Shown piece by piece: positions 45,191-53,049 of a DNA stretch of 64,000 nt (the stretch's first letter is position 1; every line of letters begins with the position of its first letter). Source of the stretch: CAYFIW01 sp964500645 (GTDB lineage: Bacteria > Chloroflexota > Dehalococcoidia > Lucifugimonadales > UBA826); the NCBI GenBank assembly GCA_964500645.1, contig CAZCOH010000001.1, positions 62,001 through 126,000 on the forward strand, read 5' to 3'. Made by a program: the position numbers and the translations under genes. The notes beneath the pieces were generated by a model, which saw only the letters and a program-made list of their open reading frames with translations, was not told where the DNA came from and did no database searches.

Positions 45191-45210
45191 AAGTGTAGAA
45201 TTCTACACTT
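45191..45210. promoter_or_regulatory. 20-bp perfect palindrome between msrB and a flavin monooxygenase gene
   Basis: AAGTGTAGAA (45191-45200) is followed at once by its reverse complement TTCTACACTT (45201-45210). There is no loop. It lies in the divergent intergenic region, 61 bp before the ATG of the flavin monooxygenase and 150 bp from the msrB start. This is a likely operator for a dimeric regulator. Confidence 0.6.
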
Positions 45211-45270
45211 ACTGGAGAGTCCGGGAGTCTTATGTCACAAAATCTGATCTTGAGGAATAAATAAAATAAT

Positions 45271-46401
45271 ATGCAATTTGGAGTATTCGATCATATAGAG
45301 CCTGTACAAGGCATACCTTTAAGTGAAATCTATGAACTTAGATTGAAACAACTTGAGGCATTTGATCAAAGCGGTTTTTATGCCTACCACCTTGCTGAGC
45401 ACCATACTCCAGCTGTTCACAGCCTTGCTCCTTCTCAAAACGTGTTCCTAGCTGCTGCTTCACAACGTACTAGAGATCTTAAATTAGCCCCCTGTGTATA
45501 TGTTTTACCGTTGCACCACCCAATTAGGCTAGTGGAAGAGATAAGTATGCTCGATCACCTAAGCAATGGCAGGTTGGAAATAGGAGTTGGACGTGGAGGC
45601 GTCATGGAAGCCTTTTTTTGGGGTCAAGATTCAGATTCAGATACCAACTATAGACGTTACCTTGAAACACTTGACGTAGTGAAACTAGGACTGGGATCAG
45701 AATTTCTTTCATATGAGGGTGAACACTACCAATTTGATAATTTACCAATGCGACTCTCACCCATACAAAAGCCATATCCTCCTCTTTGGTACATGCGTAA
45801 TGCAGAAACTGCTGCTCTCGAGGGAATGAACACAATCGTGGTGGGAACTCTGGAGAGTCTCCATCGGGAAACCACACGATATAAACATGTTTGGGCTGAA
45901 ACCCATGGCAAAGAATCTCTTACAATACAGAACCAAACACCAAAAATTGGACTTGTGGTTCATATGGTAATCGCGGATACAGACAATGAAGCTATCGAAA
46001 TTGCCACACCAGCCTGGGAAAAATATCGGTGGAACCTAGGAGCACCTAGAAGAATTGAAGCAGAAAAAAGAGGCTTGACGCAATTTCAAAGTAGTAAAGA
46101 TGGATCATTTGGATTTGTAGGCGATAGGCCCATCCATCTTCCTGACAGAGAAACTCGTAAAGATATTGAAGCAGAATTAGAGAGTTTTGACAGCCAATCT
46201 GATAGCCACGACCCCACACGGCTTGGAGGGGTTGCATTGGCAGGATCTCCAGAATCGGTAAAACGTTATATGGAGGAATACATCGCCACAAGTGCCAATT
46301 ATTTTATGTGTTCATTTCAGTGGGGAAACCTATCACATGAGAATGCTATGAAGTCTATAGAATTATTTTCTGAAAAAATCATGCCGATATACGTCAACTA
46401 A
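45271..46401 (+). CDS. Luciferase-like flavin monooxygenase
   Basis: The 376-residue product has the bacterial-luciferase-like barrel: MQFGVFDHIEPVQGIPLSEIYELRLKQLEAFDQSGFYAYHLAEHH, VYVLPLHHPIRLVEEISMLDHLSNGRLEIGVGRGG and a C-terminal family tail. The HLAEHH segment is typical of FMN-dependent LLM enzymes. It probably needs reduced flavin from a partner. A sulfonate-monooxygenase-like gene and a flavin reductase gene follow on the same strand 17 bp later. Confidence 0.9.
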   Translation: MQFGVFDHIEPVQGIPLSEIYELRLKQLEAFDQSGFYAYHLAEHHTPAVHSLAPSQNVFLAAASQRTRDLKLAPCVYVLPLHHPIRLVEEISMLDHLSNGRLEIGVGRGGVMEAFFWGQDSDSDTNYRRYLETLDVVKLGLGSEFLSYEGEHYQFDNLPMRLSPIQKPYPPLWYMRNAETAALEGMNTIVVGTLESLHRETTRYKHVWAETHGKESLTIQNQTPKIGLVVHMVIADTDNEAIEIATPAWEKYRWNLGAPRRIEAEKRGLTQFQSSKDGSFGFVGDRPIHLPDRETRKDIEAELESFDSQSDSHDPTRLGGVALAGSPESVKRYMEEYIATSANYFMCSFQWGNLSHENAMKSIELFSEKIMPIYVN

Positions 46402-46418
46402 ATACAGAGGAGTTTAAA

Positions 46419-47540
46419 TTGGACGTTGAAATTATAGGGATGATAGGCGCTAAACGAGAGGGAAGTGGGCAGAAAGGAGCTGAAGTACACGTCATAGGCG
46501 GCGGTATAGATCCAGACTACATAATAGATTTCGCTAAAGTTCACGAAAACAGCGGATTCGACAAAGTTTTGGTTGGGTACACGTCCTCATCAGCAGACGG
46601 ATTCATAGTTGCGATGCATGCAGCATCTAAAACTGAAAAACTTGGGTTTCTTATTGCTCATCGTCCGGGTTTCATTAGCCCAACAGTATTTGCCAGAAAA
46701 GCGGCAACTTTCGACCAAATCACTGCAGGTAGACTTGCGATTCATATCATAAGTGGTGGTGGAGACTCAGAACAAAAAAGAGACGGAGACTTTGAAAATC
46801 ACGATACTAGATATGCAAGATCTGGTGAATTCATGAATATCCTTAAAAAATTATGGGGTTCGGAACAACCCATTGATCATCAAGGGGAATTTTACAAGTT
46901 CAAACAAGCTCAAAGCGATTTTACGTGCTACCAGAAACCTCACATCCCATTGTATTTTGGGGGTGCTTCAGAAGCCGCATTACAAATTGGTTCTCAAGAA
47001 TGCAACGTCTATGCATTATGGGGGGAGCCTTTGTCAGAGGTGAAGAATAAAATTTCAAATTTCAAATCAAGAGTTGCCTCCGCTGGGAGAGACCCGGAGT
47101 CAATAAGGTTTTCCATCTCCACACGTCCTATAGTTGCAGATACGGAATCAGAAGCATGGGATATAGCACACTCAACCCTTTCATCAGTATTAAAGTCAAA
47201 TCAAACGTCTATGTATGGTGCAGGAAAAGAAAGACTCGAGTCAGTTGGGTCAAAAAGGTTAGTTGACTTTGCCAAGAAAGGGGACGTCTTGGATCAAAGG
47301 CTATACATGCCTATTGCCGCAGCAACCGGGGGAGCGGGAAACACCACTGCCTTAGTGGGAACTGCTGAACAAGTCGTAGAATCCCTAATGGAATATTACA
47401 AAATTGGATGTTCAACAATTCTGATCCGAGGGTTTGACCCATATAACGACGCTATATACTGGGGCAATGAGCTCATCCCAATGCTAAGAGAAGAAGTGAA
47501 AAAATACAGAAAATCCGATCGGACCACCACAAATGCGTAA
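46419..47540 (+). CDS. SsuD/SfnG-like flavin monooxygenase (sulfonate/sulfone type)
   Basis: Starts TTG 46419 after GAGGAG. The 373-residue product follows the SsuD pattern: GFDKVLVGYTSSSADGFIVAMHAA, LIAHRPGFISPTVFARKAATFDQITAGRLAIHIISGGGDSEQKRDGDFENHDTRYARSGEFMNILKKLW, and IPLYFGGASEAALQIGSQECNVYALWGEP. SsuD desulfonates alkanesulfonates with FMNH2 and oxygen. The final 8 bp overlap the next gene, which encodes an NAD(P)H:FMN reductase-like protein, as in ssu operons. A sulfonate or sulfone is the best guess for substrate. Confidence 0.9.
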   Translation: MDVEIIGMIGAKREGSGQKGAEVHVIGGGIDPDYIIDFAKVHENSGFDKVLVGYTSSSADGFIVAMHAASKTEKLGFLIAHRPGFISPTVFARKAATFDQITAGRLAIHIISGGGDSEQKRDGDFENHDTRYARSGEFMNILKKLWGSEQPIDHQGEFYKFKQAQSDFTCYQKPHIPLYFGGASEAALQIGSQECNVYALWGEPLSEVKNKISNFKSRVASAGRDPESIRFSISTRPIVADTESEAWDIAHSTLSSVLKSNQTSMYGAGKERLESVGSKRLVDFAKKGDVLDQRLYMPIAAATGGAGNTTALVGTAEQVVESLMEYYKIGCSTILIRGFDPYNDAIYWGNELIPMLREEVKKYRKSDRTTTNA

Positions 47541-48057
47541 AAAGAAACTAGTTGTATCCGTCCTAGGTAGCCCTTTCCCAAAGTCCTCTTCAGAACGAAT
47601 AGCTAACATAATCACCCGCTCCCTATCTACTGAAAATTGGGAAACATATGTTGTTGATTTATCATCAATGCCTTCTGATGCGTTACTGATGAGATCTCAG
47701 TCATCATCCTTGACTGAAGCTATAGAGAAAGTAATCTCATCTGACTTAGTAATAGTTGCTAGCCCCACGTATCGTGCGACCTACACCGGATTATTAAAAG
47801 TTTTCTTTGATCAATTTCCAGCTGAATCTTTGGCAAACAATTTTGCATTACCCATACAAACTGGTGGATCTCCCGAACACTCATTGTCTACAGAATACGG
47901 GCTTGCTCCAATGCTACGCAGTTTAGGTGCATTAATTTTACCTAACAGCATATATTCGTGGGGAGATCACTGGGTAGACGAAACTTCACCATCTGATGAT
48001 CTAAAAAAGATAATCTCTAGATCCCTCACAGAAATTACTGGATTAATTGAAGTATAA
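47533..48057 (+). CDS. NADPH-dependent FMN reductase (SsuE-like)
   Basis: The 174-residue flavodoxin-like product opens VVSVLGSPFPKSSSERIANII and has ASPTYRATYTGLLKVFFDQFP and PIQTGGSPEHSLSTEYGLAPMLRSLGA, the SsuE/ArsH-type signature. It would supply FMNH2 to the two upstream monooxygenases. Overlap of 8 bp with the SsuD-like gene suggests coupled translation. Confidence 0.9.
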   Translation: MRKKKLVVSVLGSPFPKSSSERIANIITRSLSTENWETYVVDLSSMPSDALLMRSQSSSLTEAIEKVISSDLVIVASPTYRATYTGLLKVFFDQFPAESLANNFALPIQTGGSPEHSLSTEYGLAPMLRSLGALILPNSIYSWGDHWVDETSPSDDLKKIISRSLTEITGLIEV

Positions 48058-48069
48058 AGAGATAGATCG

Positions 48070-48972
48070 TCAATCATTTAGTATATTTAATTTCCTGGCC
48101 AACTCTAGCATTTGCAAAGCAGTTTTCTCATGGGCAATGTCAACCATACCCCCTTGATATGAAACAGCTGCCCCTCCACTCATTCGCGTCTCATTCATGG
48201 CCTCTACAAGTCCTTTCCATTCCTCTATCTCCGCCCGACTAGGAGAAAAAATCTCGTTCACAATAGGTACATGCGATGGATGTATAACCGTCATTCCACT
48301 ATACCCAAGGTCTCTAGAATGGTTAGCAAAAGATATCAATCCTTGATGATCATCAACATCTTGCCATAATCCTGTCATCGGATAAGGTACTTCAGCAGCC
48401 CTAGAGTCGAGTAATACTTTGGATCTTACAAAAAGGGTCTCCGTCCCATCAGGTGTCCACCTGTAACCCAGTGCACGGGCAATATCCCCTCCTCTTCCTC
48501 CTCCAGCCCCCATATGGGCGACACGAAGTGAAGAGATTCCAATTTCATATGCAGATCTCATACCTTTGGCCGTTTCCAGACCCGGATCAATTAAAACAGT
48601 CCCAAACTGAATCCCTTTGACTGATTCCTCTTTAGTTATTAGCTCATCCAGCTTCAAAACATCCTCCGGTCCTTTCACCATCGGTAGAGTTATGGCATAG
48701 GTTCCTTCCTGAATCGCAAACTCCAGATCTTTTTCCGTGAATCCCGTTTCCATGTCGTTAACCCTAACCATCACCGTTACCCCAGATGAAGAAAGTTCAG
48801 GTATTAACCTCGAAACTATTTCCCTCGCAGAATCCTTTTCCTCTGGTGGCACAGAATCCTCAAGATCCAATATCAAAGCATCTGCACCGTATTTGGGTGC
48901 TTTGCGAACCCAATCCTCTTTGTTTGCAGGCACGTACATCATTGTTCTTAACGGCTTTGCAGTATCTCTCAT
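48070..48972 (-). CDS. HpcH/HpaI/CitE-family CoA lyase
   Basis: The 300-residue TIM-barrel product resembles citrate lyase beta subunit and malyl-CoA lyase: RTMMYVPANKEDWVRKAPKYGADALILDLEDSVPPEEKDSAREIV, ITLPMVKGPEDV and GYSGMTVIHPSHVPIVNEIFSPS. The Glu/Asp Mg ligands (DLEDSV) are present. It probably cleaves or forms a 3-hydroxyacyl-CoA such as malyl-CoA. GAGGTG precedes the ATG. It follows a CoA-transferase gene by 23 bp on the same strand, a natural partner. Confidence 0.88.
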   Translation of the reverse strand: MRDTAKPLRTMMYVPANKEDWVRKAPKYGADALILDLEDSVPPEEKDSAREIVSRLIPELSSSGVTVMVRVNDMETGFTEKDLEFAIQEGTYAITLPMVKGPEDVLKLDELITKEESVKGIQFGTVLIDPGLETAKGMRSAYEIGISSLRVAHMGAGGGRGGDIARALGYRWTPDGTETLFVRSKVLLDSRAAEVPYPMTGLWQDVDDHQGLISFANHSRDLGYSGMTVIHPSHVPIVNEIFSPSRAEIEEWKGLVEAMNETRMSGGAAVSYQGGMVDIAHEKTALQMLELARKLNILND

Positions 48973-48995
48973 AAAACACCTCTGAATAAGATCCT

Positions 48996-50222
48996 TTAGA
49001 TCACTCCCTCATCTTCCAAACGTAGTAGATCTGCCTCTTCTTTTCCCAAAAGAGCTCCATATATTTCAGCATTTTGCTGTCCCAGTAGCGGGGCTCCTAG
49101 GGATTGGGGGAGATTCCCTCCTGAAAAAGCCACAGGAAACCCGGAAACTATGCCTGGTAAATCCTCATCAAAAGCCTGGCTCCTCATCGGACGAAGCGTG
49201 CCTCTATCCCAAAAATGATGGTCGTTGATAATATCAGGCACTCCCCGGACATCACTACATGGCACATCATTATTTTCCAGTATCTGCAACGCTTCACTTT
49301 TACTAAACTTCATCAGCAAATCCTGTATGGATTTTCTCGCTGCAGCAAGGTTACGGCCCCGGTCTAAAAATTTAGCAAACCTTGGATCACTAATTAATTC
49401 AGGAGAGTCGAGGGCTACTGCTAGCCTTTGCCACTGGTCATCACTGGCAACCGTTACAATAATATCCCCGTCTTTTGTATGGTAAAGACCCATCGGGCCT
49501 CCACGAATTCCGTTGCCCATCCTCAACGGCTCTCCTGCATATAGTGCTTCTTCTATATTTTCCACGAACATTAACGAGGTAAGGGTGTCCATCATTGAAA
49601 CGTCAAGATGTTGACCTTTTCCAGTCCGTTCTTTTTCCCTTAGTGCGGCCAGTATTGAATAGCACGTAAATAAAGGGGTAACTAAGTCCGCAATGTAAAA
49701 TCCTATTCGCATAGGAGGCCCTTCGGAATCACCATTTATGTCCATGATTCCGCTCATACCTTGTATCTCAGGGTCATGAGCCTTTCTGTGGGCATGGGGC
49801 CCTGTTTGACCATAGCCGGATATGGATGCGTAAACGATCCCCGGATTTACGGACGCTACATCTTCATACCCCAGTCCCAGTCGGCGCATGGCTCCAGGGG
49901 ATAGATTCTCTACGACCACATCAGAGTCTCTGGCCATATCCAAAAACATTTGTCTACCTTCTGGATTCTTAAGATTTAAGGTGACACTCTTTACACCTTG
50001 GGATCTCTTCATGAATCTCGTCGAGAGATGATTTTCGGTTTCAGGAGTCTCTGAATACCCGTCTGGGGATGCAAAAGGACCGTTTCCTCTAGTGGGATCT
50101 CCAGATCCGGGCATCTCCACTTTAATTGATTCAGCCCCCAATCTAGCCAGGTTAACCAAGGTGTAAGGACCAGCAAGATATACAGTAACCCCTATTACTC
50201 GAATTCCGGAAAGAGGGGACAT
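48996..50222 (-). CDS. CaiB/BaiF class III CoA-transferase
   Basis: ATG 50222 (MSPLSGIRVIGVTVYLAGP) is chosen because upstream frame is not family-like. The 408-residue product has the family motifs GAESIKVEMPGSGDPTRGNGP, DSDVVVENLSPGAMRRLGLGYE, the catalytic Asp in GFYIADLVTPL and TGKGQHLDVSMMD. It transfers CoA between acids and would supply substrate to the adjacent CitE-like lyase. The upstream ribosome site is weak; a 38-residue frame ends 4 nt before the ATG and could couple translation. Confidence 0.92.
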   Translation of the reverse strand: MSPLSGIRVIGVTVYLAGPYTLVNLARLGAESIKVEMPGSGDPTRGNGPFASPDGYSETPETENHLSTRFMKRSQGVKSVTLNLKNPEGRQMFLDMARDSDVVVENLSPGAMRRLGLGYEDVASVNPGIVYASISGYGQTGPHAHRKAHDPEIQGMSGIMDINGDSEGPPMRIGFYIADLVTPLFTCYSILAALREKERTGKGQHLDVSMMDTLTSLMFVENIEEALYAGEPLRMGNGIRGGPMGLYHTKDGDIIVTVASDDQWQRLAVALDSPELISDPRFAKFLDRGRNLAAARKSIQDLLMKFSKSEALQILENNDVPCSDVRGVPDIINDHHFWDRGTLRPMRSQAFDEDLPGIVSGFPVAFSGGNLPQSLGAPLLGQQNAEIYGALLGKEEADLLRLEDEGVI

Positions 50223-50226
50223 GATG

Positions 50227-50343
50227 TTATTTTGATGTGTCAATTTCCATTTCTCCAGCCGTTTTAAATTTAGAGGCATAAAATGACTCATCTACGGCAA
50301 AGTCATGGTAAGCAAGGTCAGATAATCGGTCAATCATGTTCAT
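50227..50343 (-). CDS. Possible small protein upstream of the CoA-transferase
   Basis: A 38-residue frame (MNMIDRLSDLAYHDFAVDESFY and on, ending EMEIDTSK) stops 4 nt before the CoA-transferase ATG. Codon content looks protein-like, and it lies in the otherwise empty divergent region. There is no clear ribosome site. It might be a leader peptide that couples translation, or a remnant of a longer gene. Confidence 0.3.
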   Translation of the reverse strand: MNMIDRLSDLAYHDFAVDESFYASKFKTAGEMEIDTSK

Positions 50344-50439
50344 TCGCAATATCTCATTTCCATCTCTCTTCTTGAAATGTGATTGTGATATAAATTGAAA
50401 ACCAAAGTCATAAACCCTAATACCAAGAGGAATCGACAA

Positions 50440-51357
50440 ATGAGAATTGCGCTTATTGGCCAAGCTGCCTTCGGTAAGGATGTTCTTTCCGCTTTGTTAG
50501 ATGCCAATGAGAATGTAGTAGCTGCACTATGTCCGCCGGATCTTCCTAATCGATCACCAGATCCCATCAAAGATCTTGCCATATCCTCAAACATACCTGT
50601 ATTTCAATATTCTCGAATGAGGGATAGTCAAGCAATAAAACAATTTTCATCTCTCGAAATAGATCTTTGTGTGATGGCATTTGTAACCGACATCGTTCCT
50701 AGCCAAATATTGAAATCCCCAAAATTAGGAACTATCCAATATCATCCATCACTTTTGCCAGAGCACAGAGGTCCAAGCTCTATGAACTGGCCAATCATTC
50801 AAGGGAAAAACAAAACTGGTCTCACTATATTTTGGCCGGATGAAGGATTAGACACAGGACCTATTCTTCTTCAAAAAGAAATCGAAATAACACCTGACGA
50901 AACGTTGGGCTCTCTCTACTTCCAAAAACTTTATCCCATGGGAATTGAATCGATAATTGAATCTATTGGTATGGTGAAAGAAGGAATAGCACCAAGAATA
51001 GAGCAAGATCACTCAAAAGCCAGCTACGAAGGTTGGTGCCAACCAGAAGACGTCATAATAAATTGGGGGGAAACCGCAGAGCAAATTTATAATCTCATTA
51101 GGGGATGTGATCCAAGTCCGGGTGCAAATACTAAAATCCAAGGATGTCCTATTTCCTTTTTCAAAGCCTCGATTTCGCCAACACAATATGAATCTACCCC
51201 AGGAACAGTGGTGGAAATATCTGAAAATTGGTTCAAAATATCAGCCTTGCATGGGTCAATCAATATAGGCAGGATTCAGTTGAAAGGGAGCCCGAAAATT
51301 ATGGCAAGTGAGTTTATAAAAACAAATAAGTTGCGTATAGGTGACACCTTTGGATAG
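50440..51357 (+). CDS. Formyltransferase-fold protein, 10-formyl-THF dehydrogenase N-terminal type
   Basis: The 305-residue product from ATG 50440 closely follows the N-terminal hydrolase domain of 10-formyltetrahydrofolate dehydrogenase: YHPSLLPEHRGPSSMNWPI, GLTIFWPDEGLDTGPILLQKE, then GIAPRIEQDHSKASYEGWC. His in YHPSLLP and Asp in GLDTGP are the expected catalytic pair. Folate-dependent Fmt also shares the fold, but it has an INIHxSLLP motif and a longer C-domain. It may transfer or release a formyl group. It diverges from a CoA-transferase, hinting at one-carbon or formyl chemistry. Confidence 0.85.
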   Translation: MRIALIGQAAFGKDVLSALLDANENVVAALCPPDLPNRSPDPIKDLAISSNIPVFQYSRMRDSQAIKQFSSLEIDLCVMAFVTDIVPSQILKSPKLGTIQYHPSLLPEHRGPSSMNWPIIQGKNKTGLTIFWPDEGLDTGPILLQKEIEITPDETLGSLYFQKLYPMGIESIIESIGMVKEGIAPRIEQDHSKASYEGWCQPEDVIINWGETAEQIYNLIRGCDPSPGANTKIQGCPISFFKASISPTQYESTPGTVVEISENWFKISALHGSINIGRIQLKGSPKIMASEFIKTNKLRIGDTFG

Positions 51358-51448
51358 ATGTTCCCAAGGCTTTTCCCACCCATACCTGAAACCATGCTCA
51401 AAATCATAACGTATTAATTTAGAAAAGAACCCGAATGGAGGAAATAAC

Positions 51449-51799
51449 ATGAAATCTAAATATTTTTTTACAGCAGCTATGGATATATCCGTAGAAAAAG
51501 AAACCTTGTTTGACGAGGTGTACGACTCAGAACATATTCCTAACCTTTCAAAAGTCCCTGGTGTTCTGTCCATTGCTAGGTACACAACTCAACCCTTGAA
51601 AATGATCATCGGTGGCGAAGTAAAAGAAATGGTGATCGAAAACCAACCAAAGCACACTGCTGTATACGAGATAGAAAATCCCGACGTATTGTTATCCCCA
51701 GAATGGGGTAAAGCTGTTGATAAAGGACGTTGGTCTACTGATGTACGTGAGCACACATTTAACAGGAGGCATGTCCTTCTAAAAAAGACCGAATACTAA
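51449..51799 (+). CDS. Dimeric alpha/beta-barrel-like small protein
   Basis: The 116-residue product begins KYFFTAAMDISVEKETLFDEVYDSEHIPNLSKVPGVLSIARY, the pattern of EthD/DUF4286-type dimeric alpha-beta barrels (DxxHxP-like HIPNL and a GV-x-x-ARY strand). These fold as small ferredoxin-like dimers; roles range from oxygenase accessory to unknown. GGAGG precedes the ATG. The function is not identified. Confidence 0.75.
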   Translation: MKSKYFFTAAMDISVEKETLFDEVYDSEHIPNLSKVPGVLSIARYTTQPLKMIIGGEVKEMVIENQPKHTAVYEIENPDVLLSPEWGKAVDKGRWSTDVREHTFNRRHVLLKKTEY

Positions 51800-51835
51800 A
51801 GTTGAATAACGGAAAATATTCTCAAGCCCTACTTA

Positions 51836-52831
51836 TTATTGTTTATCTCCACTTGTATCTGACTCTTCTTCAGAGTCAGATACATCGTCTTCAGTCCCCT
51901 CATCATTCTCAAATCTCTCTCCCATTTGATTAAGAAAATCTTCTACATCTCTTGAAAGAGTAACGTCACTATCACCATCTAATGCACTGTCATCGGTGGT
52001 AGATTGATCACTACTAAGCCCTTCCGCAGGCCGAGAAAGAACCCGATCATAATATGTCTCTAACTGCTTAATTAACGTTCCAACTTCGCTTTTATAATCG
52101 ATAGCGTTATCGATATCCTTATATTGCTGCTCCCCTTGTACTTTGTCAGCTAAGTCTTCAGGAAATCCATAGACGGTACATAGAACTTCCAAAAGTCTCG
52201 CGGCTCCATAATGATCTTCATCTAGTTGCACATATTGAGGAAGATGAGCCATTAGAGTGGTATTGGGTATATCTAAATTCGTCAATTCTTCGTTAACTTG
52301 GTTAACTATAGAAGTCGGGCCCTGATAAGTACTTCTCCTGGGATTTAATATTCCAGAAGCTTTATCCTCTTGGTCTTTTTTCATAGAACCCGTAACAAGT
52401 ATCGGTCTAGTATGAGGAACAGAGTCATACATACCGCCAATCCTACAATATTCTGTAACGTTACAATGCTGAAACAATTCCACAATAGCCTCCGTATATT
52501 CCTCACCGAGGTTGTGGGGTTCTCTTACGTGCACAAAAATCATGTCTCTATCGGTATCCTCATCATGGGCATAATGAACAACAGTATTGGGCTTAGTAAA
52601 AACCCTTTTTCCATTAATAACTCTCATTCGAGGTCGATATCTGGTGAAGTCAAAAAATTTGCCCGGTTTTGCCAAGCGACCTATTTCCCTCGCTCCAAAG
52701 TGACTCTGTAACTTCCTTAAAGACAATGTTCCAACCCTCCCCACATCGATCCAAGGACGCAACATCGCTATTGCCAAGGTATTCTTCATCTCTGGCACTG
52801 GTTCAACCAGTTCAAATTCCCCAATTTTCAT
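51836..52831 (-). CDS. PAC2-family protein with acidic C-terminal tail
   Basis: The 331-residue product has a PAC2-type (proteasome-assembly-chaperone-like) domain over about residues 15-260: AMLRPWIDVGRVGTLSLRKLQSHF, ILVTGSMK, STYQGPTSIVNQVNEELTNLDIPNTTLMAHLPQYVQL. The last 50 residues are very acidic (DSALDGDSDVTL... NDEGTEDDVSDSEEESD). In archaea and actinobacteria PAC2 proteins are linked to proteasome assembly or have unknown roles. No proteasome genes are nearby. The acidic tail is unlike most bacterial PAC2 proteins. Confidence 0.85.
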   Translation of the reverse strand: MKIGEFELVEPVPEMKNTLAIAMLRPWIDVGRVGTLSLRKLQSHFGAREIGRLAKPGKFFDFTRYRPRMRVINGKRVFTKPNTVVHYAHDEDTDRDMIFVHVREPHNLGEEYTEAIVELFQHCNVTEYCRIGGMYDSVPHTRPILVTGSMKKDQEDKASGILNPRRSTYQGPTSIVNQVNEELTNLDIPNTTLMAHLPQYVQLDEDHYGAARLLEVLCTVYGFPEDLADKVQGEQQYKDIDNAIDYKSEVGTLIKQLETYYDRVLSRPAEGLSSDQSTTDDSALDGDSDVTLSRDVEDFLNQMGERFENDEGTEDDVSDSEEESDTSGDKQ

Positions 52832-52993
52832 CGATTAATTATGAAACCTCTTGAGTCGGCTAGGTTAAGCTTCTTATCTTCCGCCGCGTTTAGTCTACGC
52901 AGAGGCGAAATTATACAACAGAGTAGCAAGTTGAGATGATCTTTACCGGCTTTACAAACCAAATCAACTTAACACGAATATTACATTCATATG

Positions 52994-52999
52994 TATAAT
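52994..52999 (+). promoter_or_regulatory. Possible -10 of the CoA-transferase operon
   Basis: TATAAT at 52994-52999 is a perfect -10, 50 bp before the first operon gene. TTAACA at 52969-52974 could be the -35, but the 19-bp spacing is long. Confidence 0.4.
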
Positions 53000-53049
53000 C
53001 TCGACATATCCATTTGACGGTGTTCATTTATTAAATAAGGGGTACGAAC

